Source: Gavia stellata (Eukaryota > Chordata > Aves > Gaviiformes > Gaviidae). Taken from it: 64,000 nt of DNA. Positions 18,648 through 31,767 of the stretch are shown in pieces. Position numbers and translations under genes: made by a program. Each line of letters starts with the position of its first letter. Position 1 is the stretch's first letter. The notes below the pieces were generated by a model. The model saw only the letters and a list, made by a program, of their open reading frames with translations. It was not told the DNA's origin and did not search any database. Location of the stretch: assembly GCF_030936135.1 (NCBI RefSeq), contig NC_082595.1, positions 20,659,930 to 20,723,929 of the forward strand, in the 5' to 3' direction.

Positions 18648-20429
18648 CTTCCTGTGTCTAGTCTCACTCTAGCTGCTCCTCATCCACTGTTTTTCTCTGT
18701 TTATGTGTTTGCTCTTAATGGCATCAGTCTGGAGTCAACTCTCATTCCTTGTGCCCCCAGTAGGTAAATAATAAACTACCTTCCTCATACCTGCCGGGTA
18801 ACTGCACATGACAAGGAAGCTATATCCAGTTCTTCACAAAATACCACTGCCAAATTTCTCTCTGCGTAGCCCTTAATTAGGTTTAGTAAGCCAAAGCTTT
18901 GGACCATTAGCTCCTGTGACACTTTTCCTGTACTTGAGCATAAAGCAAGGTAGGATGCTTGTCTCCTCCATGTGCTCTTGCTCCTGACAACAGGCAGTGA
19001 AGATGCCAGCACTAGGGCATCTTCATCAGTGCTTCCTGGCTGCTGCTTTCAATTGAAGTGGGACATGTCCCAAGGGCTCTCCTCCAAACACCTCTCTAAT
19101 AATAGCCTGTTTAATGAAGCATGGGTTAATTAGTGCCTGGAGGTAACTGCGAGGTGAGACTGAGTGCAGTTTTCCAGTCAACCTGTACAGATCAGCAGCT
19201 GGTATTTTCTTGGTCACCGCCCTGCCCACCACCCTGACATCCAGCCTCTGCCCCTCACAGGCCTGCAATACGTAGGATCCCATTCTCACCTGGACCATTT
19301 AATGTGAGCTTAGCGATCAGTTGGTCCTTTTATGAAAGCCATCATCTGTATAACAGCTGGATGCTCATAGCTGCTGCTCATATCCCAGTGCAGATGTGTT
19401 CCAGGCCAGCGGTCTGGTCTTGGCGCAGTTTGCAGGTACAGTATCAAGCCCATGCACCCCTGTGCAACAGGTAAACAGAGGGGTGTGTAAATAGCTCTAG
19501 AGAACAGCAATGGATTACTGAAAGGGCATGGTGACACCTACACTGTAAATTAGATGCTGCAGACAAAGTCTTAAAGGTGACATCTGAGTCCAGCTTCTTA
19601 TCTGCTGCTCCCCTTGTCTCATTCAGGACCTCATTCAGGGGTGACCTGCTCCTCCATTTCAATGGGGGAGAATTGCTTCATGTCCCACTCCACATCCTAC
19701 TTTTCCCCTCACTTACCATCCCCTCTCTCCCACCCCAGCCTGCAGACCAAGCAGAGGAGCCTGGGTTTGTCCCAGAGTTACCCACCGGACTGGAATTCAT
19801 TTGAGCGCTGCTGTGTGCAGCAGCCAGATTAGTTACGTGCAGAAAGCTGCCTACTTAGGCGGTTTAACCTAATTTCTGCATCACTGGCTTTCTTTTTCAG
19901 CTCAGTGGAGTTGAAAACACAGGGGCCCTGCTTCCTATTTCTCTCCAAAAACAGGATTACCAGATGGGGGGAGAAAAGGGACAAATCCCTCTGATCCGTA
20001 CCTGCGAATTAGTAGGGGGCGAGGTACGCCCCTCACACCTCAGGTCAGGCTGAGGGTGAAGGCTGCCGGCTTGCAGGGATATGGAAGCCTGCAGCGCTTC
20101 CCCAATCCTCCACCTTTCACCAGCTGCTCCAAGCACCAGCTTCCTGAGCCCTCAGCCACCAAGAGCGGTTCAGACCGACCTCACCATTAAGTCATGGGTC
20201 CAAGCCCGAGGTGTAGCCAGTTTAAGCATAAACGTCACTGAAGCTGGCGGGAGACTGCTGCTCCTCAGACCAGGAAGCACGCAGACTAGGCCATGGCCCG
20301 ATGGCTTTGGCCCCTTCCCCAGGTGGGAGCGGGGCCGGCAGGGAGAGCCCTTCCCAGGGGCTTCTCCCACCCTCCCTCCCCTCCTGCGCCCCCTCAGCTC
20401 CTGGGACACAGCCCCCGCCGGCCTTGGCC

Positions 20430-21680
20430 CCGCCATCGCCTCAGGGCCGCGGGCAGGAGCTGGCGGGCACCGGCGCTGCCCCTCACGGGCTTCGAGTGAC
20501 GCCGCGACCCAAGATGGCGGCGAGGCACGGCGGTGTGGGATGGGGGTTCCCGGGGGGTCCCGGGTCCCACCCCACCCCGCCCGCTCCCTTCCGCGAGGAG
20601 GCGGCCCCGCCCGGCAGCGGGCCGAGGGGAGGGCGGCAGGCGGCGGCGGCCCGCCCCGGGCGGTAGGAGGGCCCAGCGTGGCGGCAGGGAGGAGGCGGGG
20701 CGGCCCGGCAGGTGCGGGCGGAGCGGGGCGGGGAGCGGCGGGGCTGCCCGCCCCCCTCCCGGCGATGCTGTCGCAGCGGGGCGGCGCGGCCCGGCGGGGC
20801 TCAGAGCCCGGCGCCGGTCCGGATTAGCCCCCGCCGATGGCTCCCCCGGGTCTCGGCGCCCGCGGAGGGGCGGCGGCCCCGCCGGGTGTAGCGGGGCGGC
20901 CCGGCGGCCTCCGGTAGGGCTGCGCGGTGACGCCTCCGGGGCCGCGGTGGGCCGGGCCGGGACTGCCCGGCGGCAGCGGCGGCGGCGGCGTTGGCCCCCG
21001 CCCCGCCCCGGCCCGCAGCGCGCAGCGCGGCTCCCCCCGGCGCCCAGCCGCCGCGACGGGATCGGCGGGCTGCGGCGGCGGCGGGCGGCGGGCGGCGGCT
21101 CCCCGAGCGGGGGAAAGATGCTGCCGGGGTCCATCCAGATCTCCGGGGAGACGCTGTCGGGGGCGGAGATCCGGGACATCTGCGAGAGCCTGCGGGAGAA
21201 CTCGGTGCGGCTGCTGTCGCTGCGCGGCTGCCAGCTCTCCGAGCGGGACTTCGGGCACGTCTGCCGAGCGGCGGCCGAGTCCCGCTCCCTGGCCCAGCTC
21301 AACCTCAACCTGGGCATCGTCTCCAACATCAACCGCGTCAAGCAGCTGGCCGAGGCCCTGAAGACAAACCGCTCCGTCCAGTCCCTCTTGTGAGTACAGC
21401 GGGGCGGGGGGCTGCGGGGGGTGCCCCGGCCCCCTCCCGGGCAGGGACGGGTCTTTCGGGGGCTCGCAGCTCCGGCTCAGCTGCTGAATCTACGTCTCGT
21501 CGGAGGAAAAACACCTCTGGGGTTGCAGAGGGTAACCCCTCGCCCTTCACCCGGCTGGGAGGGAGCTACCTCTGCCCCGCCGGCTGGGCACGGCCTTGGC
21601 TTTCCGCCCGTCACCTCCAAGCAGGGTTGCCCCGGTGTCGGGGGCTGCCCCTGCCTCACTGGCATCCCCTGCACCCTCTC
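20430..21680. promoter_or_regulatory. LRRC73: CpG island and promoter of LRRC73
   Basis: Dense CpG sequence covering the upstream region, the first LRRC73 coding exon and the start of intron 1. TATA-less. It has AAGATGGCGGC at 20511-20521 (YY1 type), the same motif and orientation as in the YIPF3 promoter, which suggests transcription starts near 20490-20510 and a 5' UTR of about 600 nt. Start site and boundaries are inferred. Confidence 0.75.
20514..20666 (+). other. Possible upstream ORF in the LRRC73 leader
   Basis: The ATG inside AAGATGGCGGC opens a 50-codon frame (MAARHGGVGWGF...) that ends at 20666, before the LRRC73 start. It could act as a uORF only if transcription starts upstream of 20514. 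It is GC-rich, so openness alone is weak evidence. Confidence 0.3.
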
Positions 21681-24600
21681 GTTCCAGCCGGGACGGGAGG
21701 GTCACCGTAGCGGCTGGCTGACCCTCACAGCACAGGCTTCCCAGCGCTTTTTGCCCACCTGGGGTTAGGATTTGTCATGCTTCTCATTTCGTCTGCTTCT
21801 CCCTCCCCATCGGGTTAATTAGCACTCAGGAAGAAGGCTGCTTAGTAATTTTCCCTTTTACCTGCACAGCCTCCATGGGAGTCCCCTGACAGATGCAGGC
21901 TTGGCCCTCCTCAACCCTGCTCTCTCCATCCACCCCTCGCTGGTGGCTCTGGATCTAGGAGACTGCATGCTGGGTGATGAAGGCATCAACCTTATCTGTG
22001 GGCTCCTGCCACCTGACGGGGCTAAGTCCGGTAAGCACCAGGGGTTGTGGGCTGCACAATGACCAGTGGAGCTTCACATGGAGCAGATGCATGCAGCAGT
22101 AAATCCTCAGCCCTGGAGGAGACAGGCTGTGTAGTTTGTTTGGGCTGATGAATTTCTTTCCCCAACTTAAGTAAAGCAGAAAAGCAATAGAGGAGCCATT
22201 ACCTTGGGCAGGCATGGGCTTTCTGCTATTGATCTGTCCTGCTGGCAGTTTGGAGCTCAGGGACCAACAGGTTGCTTCTGGTTCATGACAGGAGCATTTG
22301 AAACTGGAGGAGGGGACAGCTTGGACTTTGAAGCTATTATTTTGTGTTTGCGTGTTGATAATGACCGTAGATAAATATATGGTGTGCCCCCATCTCAGCA
22401 CTTGGCTTTATTGTCAGTGCCTGAGAATTGTCCGTGCTTGCAAGTGCACTCTGTGAATGTGTAGTTGCATGGTCATAGCCTTAGTGCCAAGACTCAGGTC
22501 TTTGCTGGGGATGATCTTTGGTGGTCAGAGGCCAGTGGGCTAGTTAAGCTGAGAGCTGGCATGTGCTGAAATAACACCACCCCTCTCTCCTGACTCTCAA
22601 AGTGCTTTCCACCTCTCCCCAGCACCTTCTCCTCTGTGTGCTCACAGTGCCACTGATGCTGTTATCTCTGCTGGCCACCCCTCCCAGGGGCAGGCTTCAG
22701 AGCCTACTGTCCCTGTTATCCTCTTTCCAACCTGTCACCTTGTGTCACCTCCTTCTCCTGGTCAGTCACCTTGCACACCCCTTACTTGTTTCCATTGTGT
22801 TTGCTATTTAGGGTAAGGAAGGACACAGGTTGGGAGAGCAGAGAAGTGGGGCAGTCACAGCATGGGCAAATGAAGGGCTACTGCTGAAGGCAGTGAAATA
22901 TTTCAGTGATCAGGGAAATATGTGATGACATATTAGCCTGTCAGAGTACAGGGAACACGACTCAAAGCTGTTCTGGTTAGCTGGACTGGTTCCCCTGAGG
23001 CTGCTTTGGTGACCCTAAGGTTCTGGTTTGGCTTCTCTCTTCTCCAGGCCTCAAAGAGCTAACGCTGAGCGCCAACCCTGGTGTCACAAGCAAAGGCTGG
23101 GGACGCCTGGCCATTGCAGTGGCTCACAGCTCACAGCTCCGCGTGCTGAATCTGGACTACAACCCCCTAGGTAAGCTGGGGGCACAGGGAGGAGGAACAG
23201 GGGACGCTGCACTCCTGTCTCTCAGTATTTGTGTGATTTGCACTGGTGGGTGGTGGGGGACCGAGCTCTAGAAGAGCGGCAGAGCATCACCAGCAGGATG
23301 AGGCAGTTTCTTGCATAGGTCCCTTCTGGTCCCCGGCAGCAAGTTCACCCTGCCAGGTGCCCTCAGCTGTAGGGAGAGCCAGCCTTGCTGCTCTGGTTGT
23401 GTGAGGTGGCCACGTGCCCTGAGGGGAGGTGCAGAAAGGAGATTGTGCCTTGCGCACTCCACCGCCTTTGTCGTCACGTTTGACCCTCCATGTCTCCCCT
23501 GTTCCTGAAGCCCTGGGCGCTGATGCTGGCTTGGCAGATGCAGTATGTCCCTGAGCTCCCCCCTTCATCTTCCCAGCAGAACAGGGAGGAGGAAGAGAGC
23601 CTGGCATTTGTTGTCATAGAAACCAACTCTTACCAGCTCTGCTGCAAGGTGGTGAGGAGACGGGGCCATGTCTCCCTGATGATCAGCAGGGTGCTCCCCT
23701 CCTCACCCCGTCTGGAAACAGAGCCTCCCTCCAGGTCCTGTCTGTCTGACCAGGTACCTTCTCTTGGGCAGGAAAGGCCCCAGGGTGTTATCTGACAGCA
23801 GCCTGGGTTTTTTTCCAAGAGAAGGTGTCACAGTTATATGGTATGTTGGCACTCACTGGGGAATGTCAGGAGAACACACTGGAGTCTTGTCTCTTCATCA
23901 GCATCAATCTTTAATGCTCCTGGTCCTGCTGTGTCCACCCCCAAAAGTCTGCTCCTTTTCCAGGGAGGCAGTCCGTCAGCTGCTGCAGAGTCCTCTGTCC
24001 AGCTCCAACCTCCCCCTAGACTGAGGTATTCAGCTCCTTATTCTGCATCTGGGATGCCTTACAGGGACTGTTAAAGGCCCTCGCATCCTTGAGTAGGAAG
24101 GAGATATGGGAAGATATCATTCCTTGGGGAATAAAAGGTTTCACTGTGTTCCTTCATGTTCCCCTGATAATCTGTGACTGTTCTCATAACCGCAAAATGG
24201 TGCACTTTTACTTTGTCTCTTTTCCCAGTTAACAGCTTTTTTTCCCCCCCAAGGTAACTGAGATTTGGAGGTTGCCTGATGGCAGAACTACTCAGGGGAT
24301 GTTTCCATGACAGCCCCAGACCCATGAGGGCATGTGGTATTACATGAGGGAAGGCAGGCACTGCTGACAGCCCTGGTTTGCTTCTCCCACAGGTGACCAG
24401 GTAGCAGGGATGCTCGCCGTCGCTGTGGCCTCCAGTCGAACCCTCGAAGTTCTGGACTTGGAGGGAACAGGACTTACCAACCAGTCAGCCCAGGTATGAG
24501 AGCCTACAGTTATTCTACAGCATCACTGACGTCTCAAGGGCATAGATCTTGGCCATCTATAGATGCCCTAGGACCTATACCTGCTTCCATCCCCCTCCCC

Positions 24601-27046
24601 GAGCCTACATGCACCTCTTTCCCTCCCTGTGCCTGGGGGTGCTGTTGCTTCACCCTGTGGCATTTGGCCACAGGAGGAGCTCGTAAGCCATAGCTCTGAC
24701 CTGGAGCTCCTGGACCTCCCTCAAGTCGGCAGGGAGAAACACATGGCTCTATTTGTAGTTTGGTTTTCTTGGAAGAAGTAAGGGGTTGGACTTGTGACTA
24801 AGGATCAGAGCTAAAGCTCTGTGGACAGATAGGGGCCAAGGCATAGTAGCACAGGCTCTCCTTTCAGAGCCCCAGCTCCCAATGTTAAGAGGGGACTAGC
24901 CTGGATACGTGGCAGCAACAGGGTGTACAGAAGTCCCTTCCTCTTTAGATAGAGCCGGGAAATCCAGGCTCGGCTCTTCCCACAGAAAGATGGGAAGTCC
25001 TCAGGCTCTCAGAAAGCCTGGCAAAGGAAGGTCAAGGCCAAGGGAAGGTAGAGGTAAGAAGAGGAGGGCTGGAGTTTGCAGGGAGACAGAGCATTTAAGC
25101 TCTTTCTGCTCAGCCTAGCTGCTGTTTGTGCTGCTTGTCAGTCTGTTTATCTCGCTCTCTGCCCAGACCTTGCTGGACATGGTAGAGAATTACCCCACAG
25201 CCCTACGGACACTCATCCTGGCGGAGAACAACATTAGTCCCGAGCTGCAGCAGCAAATCTCTGACCTGCTCTCAGAGGGTGAGGAAGAGGAGGAGACAGA
25301 GGCTCGCGAAGTCACAGCCAGGGAGAAGAACCCCTGGATCTGCCAGAACAGTAAGAGCTCTGGGACCTCGGCTGCGGGCAGGGGCTAACAGGCAGGAATT
25401 GGGGTGTCTGGGGTGTTTCCAGTGCCACTGGTCTCTCGTGGTGGGGTTGGTGAATGGGTCCTGTCCCTTCTCCCTGTGAACTGGAATCCAGACAGCTTCC
25501 AGGCGTGACCTTCACGTTAAATAGCGTTGGGCTGAGCAGCGCTTGGAAAGGCAGCCTCCAAGGACAATGCAGCTGCTGCAAAGAGTGGAAACGGTACCTC
25601 TGAGGCATTTTCCCTGATGCTGCAGGAGCAAAATCTTTGTGCAAAGTCTTAAAACTCAAGGGCAGGAGCATTAAAGATTTCAGGGGCCATTGCCAGATAT
25701 CCTAGCCAAAACTCGTGTAATTCCTCACTGTTTCCAGAACCTCCCTGCAATCCACACAGCATCAGCTATTCCCATCTCTGCGTCCCAAATGCGTGAAGGG
25801 TTAGCCAGGTGCCACAACCTGTCTGTTGCTTGTAACAGAAAAAAAGGTACATTATGGAGATAGCAGTAGCCTGTTGTGTATTGTTTGTATACATGATATT
25901 GTATATTGTCATGCCTACTTTGTGATCCTGCTGGTTTGGGGTTCTTCTTTTACCTTTAGTTGTCCTTCTCCCCTCCCAATTCTCGTATCGGACTAGCAGC
26001 AGACAAGCACAACCACTCCCTGGCCCTCAGAACATCTGGATCCTCATTTATTAGAGCCATAAAAGTCGTTTACTGACAGCTCTGGCCAAGTTTTGGACCC
26101 AGTTTCCAGAAATTGATCCCCAAAATAGAGAACCCATGCAGCAGTTTTGAATGTGTAGGACTCTGGATCTGAAGCACACAGGCACTAAAGATCTCCTCCC
26201 TCACATCCAAGAAAAAAAACATTTTTTTTCTGTTTAAAAAGGCTTCTGGATGGGAAACTGGTACCATGCTGAGTTTCTTACTTGCTATGCATGCCCATCC
26301 TCCTTGCAGCTCATTCACTGGCCGTGGGGAGAGTCGCAACATTCCTGGCTGGCGCTCTGTGCTGTCACAGAGCCAGCAAGCTGCCCTCACCTTCTTGAGG
26401 CAGGCAGGGGAGGGCTGTACAAACCCTCCATTCATGCAGTGCAGAAAGTCAGATTTCCAGGCCTCTGCTGTCATAAAATGGCTGCTTGCCCACTGCGTTC
26501 CCGGCTCTTGGGAAGGCAACACCACGACCCTACGTGGGTTTGGTTGGCTTGCAGCCTGCCAGCCCATCCCACCTGGACACTGTCTCTCTATCTGAAAAGA
26601 CACTTGGCAAGTGCAGATTTAAAGGTCTGCACAGGGCTGGGTAGGCACGGCTGGGTCAGCACAACCAGTATCACCTGCAAGTGTATGTGGGGAGAGTTCA
26701 GAGCTGATGTTCCTCTCGACAGCCAAGATCACAAATGCAGATCCCCACCCTGGGCTCTTGCTGCTGTCTCTGCCTTCCCCCTCCCCAAACATCGATTATG
26801 TTCTGCTGCGTGGCCAGAGTAGACCTAGTTACTACTTAATCTCACAATCCTCTCAGCAGTTCACTTCCCACCCTGTGGCGCTCTAATTCCTCACCCTCAC
26901 TTCTGGATCTGGAGTACAGCTCCGCGCTCTCCTGCAGCCCAAACAGCTCATGTTTTTTTTCCTTTCTCACCACAGATTCCAGCTCCCAGATGGTCCTGAT
27001 GACGTCAGGTCTCGGTGACAGCCTCTTAGCAGAAACAGAAATGTAG
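21118..27046 (+). CDS. LRRC73: Leucine-rich repeat-containing protein 73
   Basis: Small leucine-rich-repeat protein (human C6orf154) of poorly known function. Exons: 21118-21389, 21870-22030, 23048-23170, 24393-24493, 25167-25350, 26976-27046; 912 nt, 303 aa plus stop (human ~316). LRR units fill residues ~20-245: RLLSLRGCQLSERDFGHVC, SLAQLNLNLGIVS, LVALDLGDCMLGDEGINLIC, LKELTLSANPG, LRVLNLDYNPLGDQVAGMLA, LEVLDLEGTGLTNQSAQ and LRTLILAENNISPELQQQI. They are followed by an acidic EGEEEEETEA run. The last exon encodes the conserved tail QMVLMTSGLGDSLLAETEM after a 1.6 kb intron. The start MLPGSIQISG matches human MLPSSIQISG. The frame is open upstream to 20533, but I kept the conserved ATG. The linker before the tail is shorter than in human. 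Confidence 0.96.
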
Positions 27047-27935
27047 CTGGGCTACCCTGCCTGCTTCTGCCAAGAAGAGCACCGTGCCTGCTGGGCGATC
27101 GTGCGTCCGCCAGCCCCCCTGCCTCCAGCGGGCTGCCCCAGCGTCTTCTCACACATTTCACGTCCTGTTGAGGCCCCCCTCGGCTCTCTGAGTGCTGGAG
27201 CCCAGTCCGAGCGAATCTTTACACACATCCCTGTGTTGTCACGCGCCCCGTCGGCCGCTTGTGATTGTCCAGTCGCTGCATGTGTAGCTCACGCTGCCCT
27301 GCCTCCCCCCTGCACCTGGCTGTGCCCGCAGGGCGCAGGCTGTATTTATTCAGATGTGTATAAGAGATGTTCTTTCTATTGCTTGTACTGCTGTCGCGAT
27401 GAGAGTTTTATAAAGGTCGCGGACGTGGCACCACTCACGGCAGCGTGAGCCTCCGTCACTCTGCGCCCCCGGTGGGCAGACGCCGCAGGGGCCGGCAGCT
27501 GCCCAGGGACAGGCGCAGGCAGGAGCCGTGCGGGGCGCTCGGAGCGCCGGCAGGGGGCAGCAGCCCCTCGCCCCGCTGCCCGCGCGGCTTGCGGGCTTTC
27601 TCCGGCCTTGGCAGGGGCAGCTTCTCCACGGCGCTCGCCCGGCCCCGGAGGGAGGTCGGTCATAGCCCAATTTGCTGTCCCCCAGGCCTTCCCTCTGCCC
27701 AGGAGGTAGAGGGCTGGGCTAGAGCCCGTCTGTAGGGAGCCTGGCACTAGCTGTCCACCCTCTGGTGAAGGCTTCAGCCCGCACCAGCGCTGCGGGTTGC
27801 ACTGTTCGCCCAAGTGGCCCTTGCTGGAGCTAGGCAAGGAAGGTCATGTTTCAAGGCTCGGATTAGGCTGGAAGTTTAACTTGTGGCAGCAGCTGCTACT
27901 CAAGGGAACACAGAATAAAATCATTAATTATGGGG
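27047..27935 (+). other. LRRC73: LRRC73 3' UTR (end uncertain)
   Basis: Two candidate ends: a weak TATAAA at 27409-27414 giving a UTR of about 0.4 kb, or AATAAA at 27914-27919 giving about 0.9 kb. The segment 27335-27425 (TGTATTTATTCAGATGTGTA onward) looks like a typical 3' UTR end. I cannot decide between them. Confidence 0.5.
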
Positions 27936-29044
27936 ACAAAGAAACAAGAAACTCCTCCTCTGTTATGCTTTGCATACACCTAGGTCAAAGGCACAGGCAA
28001 CATAACTCAGGAGATGGAGGAAATTTCATCACAGCCCTCTGACCTCTGCAGCACCATTCAACATGAAAAGGAAATGCTTCCAAATGTCCCTATCAGCATC
28101 CTACAGGAACTCCCTCTCTCTCATGTTTGGAGGGCTTCCTATCCAGGGTATGCCCAATCAAGCCCAAACCTCCCTCCCCACACAAAATACCAACACTAGC
28201 ATTACAAAACTCTTATGAACTCCAGGGAGGGGGTATGGTACATGTTCCCACGTAACTCAGTTTCCGTAACGAAGAACTGATACTCTCACATGACTCAGAG
28301 CTGGGGCTTCAAGAAAACCAAAAAATATTAAAAGAATTAGCTATACCTCATCCTACTCTAAATCAGCATGTGGAGGTCTTTGCCAAGACACAGATTAGAG
28401 GGACAGCCAGCAAAATACTTGAAATGAGGTAGGCAGAATTTTATGAGTAACACTGAGGCTGCTTACAGCACAAGCTTCATTGCAGAGGTTTTGATAAGCC
28501 TAACCTTTACAGCCTTTAGGTAATGCGAAAGTTGCCCACATTGTTTTTTAATGTTTCTCAAAGTTGCCTGGTTAAAGAACCTGCCCTTTTTTTAAGCCAC
28601 TGTCAGCTTCCGAGTCAAAAGTGACTCAAGTGCTGCTGTGAACAATAGATTCTGGTCTGTAGGCTCAGTCTGATCTTTGAGCTGACAGTCTACATTCAGA
28701 CCCAGAGAGCAGTTTCCAGAGCTTGGATACAATTACAGAAATAAAACACCACTCATCCCACACATCACTCCTTGCCTGGGACTGCACCTCTTGATACACA
28801 GATGACTTGATTTGCATAAGCACCTTGAACCAGGCTGCTGCTAAAGTGGGCACTCAGGATGACCAGTGAATTCACAGCTTCCTGGAAAGCTTACAGGTCA
28901 CAGGATTGCTCTCCCTGGGAAATCTAATGGGTGGCACACCCAGCAAACTTGGGACATTGTACCACAAGAGGCTCTGCTCCCTCACATGCTCAGGATCCAT
29001 CTGGTCCAGGTCTTAACCAACAGAAAGAACACTATAGCCATTGC
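27936..29044. other. Intergenic interval between convergent LRRC73 and TJAP1
   Basis: No coding sequence recognised. AP-1-like TGACTCA at 28282-28288 and 28622-28628 and an octamer ATTTGCAT at 28810-28817 are present. Single motifs like these are expected by chance. Confidence 0.5.
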
Positions 29045-31767
29045 CACCTACTTTTAAAATAGTTTATTTCTGGTCTTAAAATATACATCAGTTTGAAAAT
29101 TTCAGAAAAAAACCCACATTAGTTACAGATTAACAGTCTGGAGCTGGGACACTGAAAGTGGGGTCAGCTCAAGGCCCCAGAGCCAATACTGCTGGAGGTG
29201 AGCAGGAGTGCAGAGGGCAGGCACTGTGCCTGCCGGGAGAGGGCTCTGCTCCTCTTGAGGCCACTGCTCCCCCTCAACCTCTGCCAGCACCCTAATGCTG
29301 CAAAGCAGAAGTGTCTGGCAAGGAGCTGGGCACCCCTTTGCCACCCGTCTATTTCTCCACTGTTTTGCTTTTAAGTCTACCTTGACCAAAAGCAGAGGGA
29401 GGCTGGTTCTGCCCAGCACCATCAGCACCAGCTGCTTCAGCAAGAGTGGGTTTTGTCCCCTGACCAGCATGCCAGGATTCAGGGGAGATGGGGCTGAGCC
29501 CTGAGGGGCAATGCCTCCCCCTCTGCCCAAGCAGCTGTGCTGTCCCACAGGCAGGCCACCAGCAGCCTCAGAGCCAGAGGAGCTCACTCAGTGAGTATCC
29601 AACCCCAGGTGGTGTCCATGAGGCAGGAGCTGGCAGCTGCTGCAGGTACAAGCCCTCAGCAACACTGCAGAACAGAAGAAATGCAGCAGTGGAGTGGCTG
29701 ATGACAGCAAATGCAATGACCCCACCACCATGTTCAGGACCAGGGAGATGAACACCCTGCAGGCTCAGAGGACGCTCCCACTCTCAGCACCAGTCTGTTT
29801 GCACAGGTATCAAGCGAAATACTGTAGTGAAATACTGAGTCCCACCTCCCTGCCAGAGGGTGGCATCCAGCTCCACAACTGTTTGAGGTGGGAAACAAGG
29901 TGAGCCTGCAGGCAGCAGCTCTAGCCAGGGTACATAAAGCAACCTACACAGCTGCCAGAGAGGCCTGCAGCTCCCTTTCACAGGCCCTGGAGCCTCCAGG
30001 CTCAAGCTGAAGCCCTAACTGGCCCCAGCTGCAAGCTGCAGGCCCTTTGCAGGAAGAGGGGTTTGGGGAGGGGAGCAGGGCCCCCAGGCAGCTCTTGCCT
30101 GCATGTCTTGCTGTAAGCATATGAATAGGAGCTCTCTCCTGGACAGAGGGCTGCTCTCCTACAACCCAGTGAAGAGCCCTCTTTGAGTAGTGTAGGAGAA
30201 CACCACAAACCCAACTCAAAAACCAGACAGCAGGCTGAAGACAGCCAGCAGGATTTGAGTGGGACATGGCGCAGGGAACCAGGATATTCTCTGCCTCGCA
30301 CCCCCTGGGAAGCCAAGAAAACACCAGACAGACGAGGGCACAGGACAAAATTAAAACAGGACACCTAGGCTTTGTAAGCCCTCAAAAAAATACTTACATC
30401 TACAGACCTCTCCCCTTCCCTCCCCCCGCAACGAGACACTGAGCACACAAGACTGAGAAAAGTCACATAATATCACACTACACTAGGAAAAACACACAGA
30501 GAGGCCATAGCCCGAAGGGGAGGCCTGGGACAAGTGCCAGAGGCAGCCTGGAGCCCCCCAGAGAAGGGGGCATGAAAGGAGACCCTGGCAAAGGGCTGCT
30601 GCTGAGCCTTGAGGTAGTGTGTCTACAGGGAGCAGCTCCTCAGCACCTGCCAGCCTTGCACTGAGCCCTGCCCAGAAAAGCCCAGTAGCATCCTTCACAC
30701 CTTGCTCACCCGGGGCAAGACCTTGTCCTTGAGTTTGGAGGGGCTTCTGCAGGCTGGAGACCAGGATCAGAAGGAAGCACAGCTCAGAGCTGAGCCTCCT
30801 CAACACACCCTCAACGCAGGCATCGGCCCGGCTGCCAACGGCTGTGTCTGTTTATGCAGGGCGGGGAGAAATAAAAAACAATACACCCCAAAACCAAAGG
30901 CTTGGAAAGAAGAAAGAAGCCCACCCAAGAGCAAAGCATCAGCACCGTTCAAACAAAACAATAGCACAGAGAGCAGGGGAAGAGGTGTGAGGGAGGAGAC
31001 ACACAAACACAAACCCCAGTGCCTAGCAAGCAGTGCCTCCCAAAACCACCACAGCAGATAGGACCCGTGCCCCATGCCACAGCACCAGCATCCGTGCGTT
31101 GCCGCAGTGGGGGCTGGGTGCTGAGCCCAACGCACAAGTCAAGAGATGGGGACCTGCAGAGGCAGATTCTGGAGAACCACCCAGAGGGCAGCCAGGGAAA
31201 ACAAAACCCAGCAGGAAAATGAGACACCAGCAATCCCAGCATATCCCCAGGGGCACACAGCCATCCGCTGGGAGAGTCTCTGTGCCCCACTCACAGCCCC
31301 TGGGGGCTCCCCGGGAATCAGACACCACCACACAGTCACTCTGCCCTGTTGGCACAAGTTAAAAGAGAGCAGAGCAGCTGTGGGCAACCAGCATGAGAGC
31401 ACCCAGGGCCTCGGGTACCTGAGTGGGAAGGGGGAAGGAAGATGCGAGCATAACGAGGCACAGGCACCAGGATGAGGGGTACCAAGAACAAGCTCCGGTA
31501 CAGGCACCAGTGTGAGGCTGTGAAGAGAGCTGCGAGTGTGCCGGGGCAGTGGGTGTGCTTCTGCACACTGTGTGCTAGTACTGTGGGTCTGAGGTGCTGG
31601 GGAACAGGGACCCCAGCTCTTCCAGGTAGCAAAAGAAGAGAATAAATATAAAGTTTCAGAGCAGAGCCTCCCCGGGAGGAGGGTACTAAGGGAGGTTTCT
31701 CCCTCAGAAGGTGGACAGATAGAGGCATCCCACAGCTCTGCAGCATGTAGCTGCTTCTTGCCCTGCC
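29045..31767 (-). other. TJAP1: TJAP1 3' UTR
   Basis: On the minus strand, sequence from the TJAP1 stop to the predicted cleavage site beyond AATAAA at 29068-29063. About 2.7 kb. The ORFs within it on either strand are unremarkable. No earlier canonical minus-strand AATAAA was seen, so this is the most likely terminus. Confidence 0.6.
29063..29068 (-). terminator. TJAP1: TJAP1 poly(A) signal AATAAA
   Basis: TTTATT on plus is AATAAA on minus. It is followed on minus by A/T-rich and then GT-rich sequence (AGTGTTCTTTCTGTTGG). Confidence 0.65.

Larger units (their letters stand above)
16016..20429. other. Intergenic interval YIPF3 to LRRC73
   Basis: No gene recognised on either strand. ORFs here, such as the 183-codon one at 16038-16589, have no recognisable similarity or splice context. 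Visible features are short local duplications at 18304-18366 and 18606-18647 and an AT-rich TTAATTAG homeodomain-type site at 19126-19133. Confidence 0.55.

Noticed and set aside
20394-21341. 315-codon minus-strand ORF over the LRRC73 first exon
   Set aside because: Antisense shadow of a CpG island and of the LRRC73 exon.
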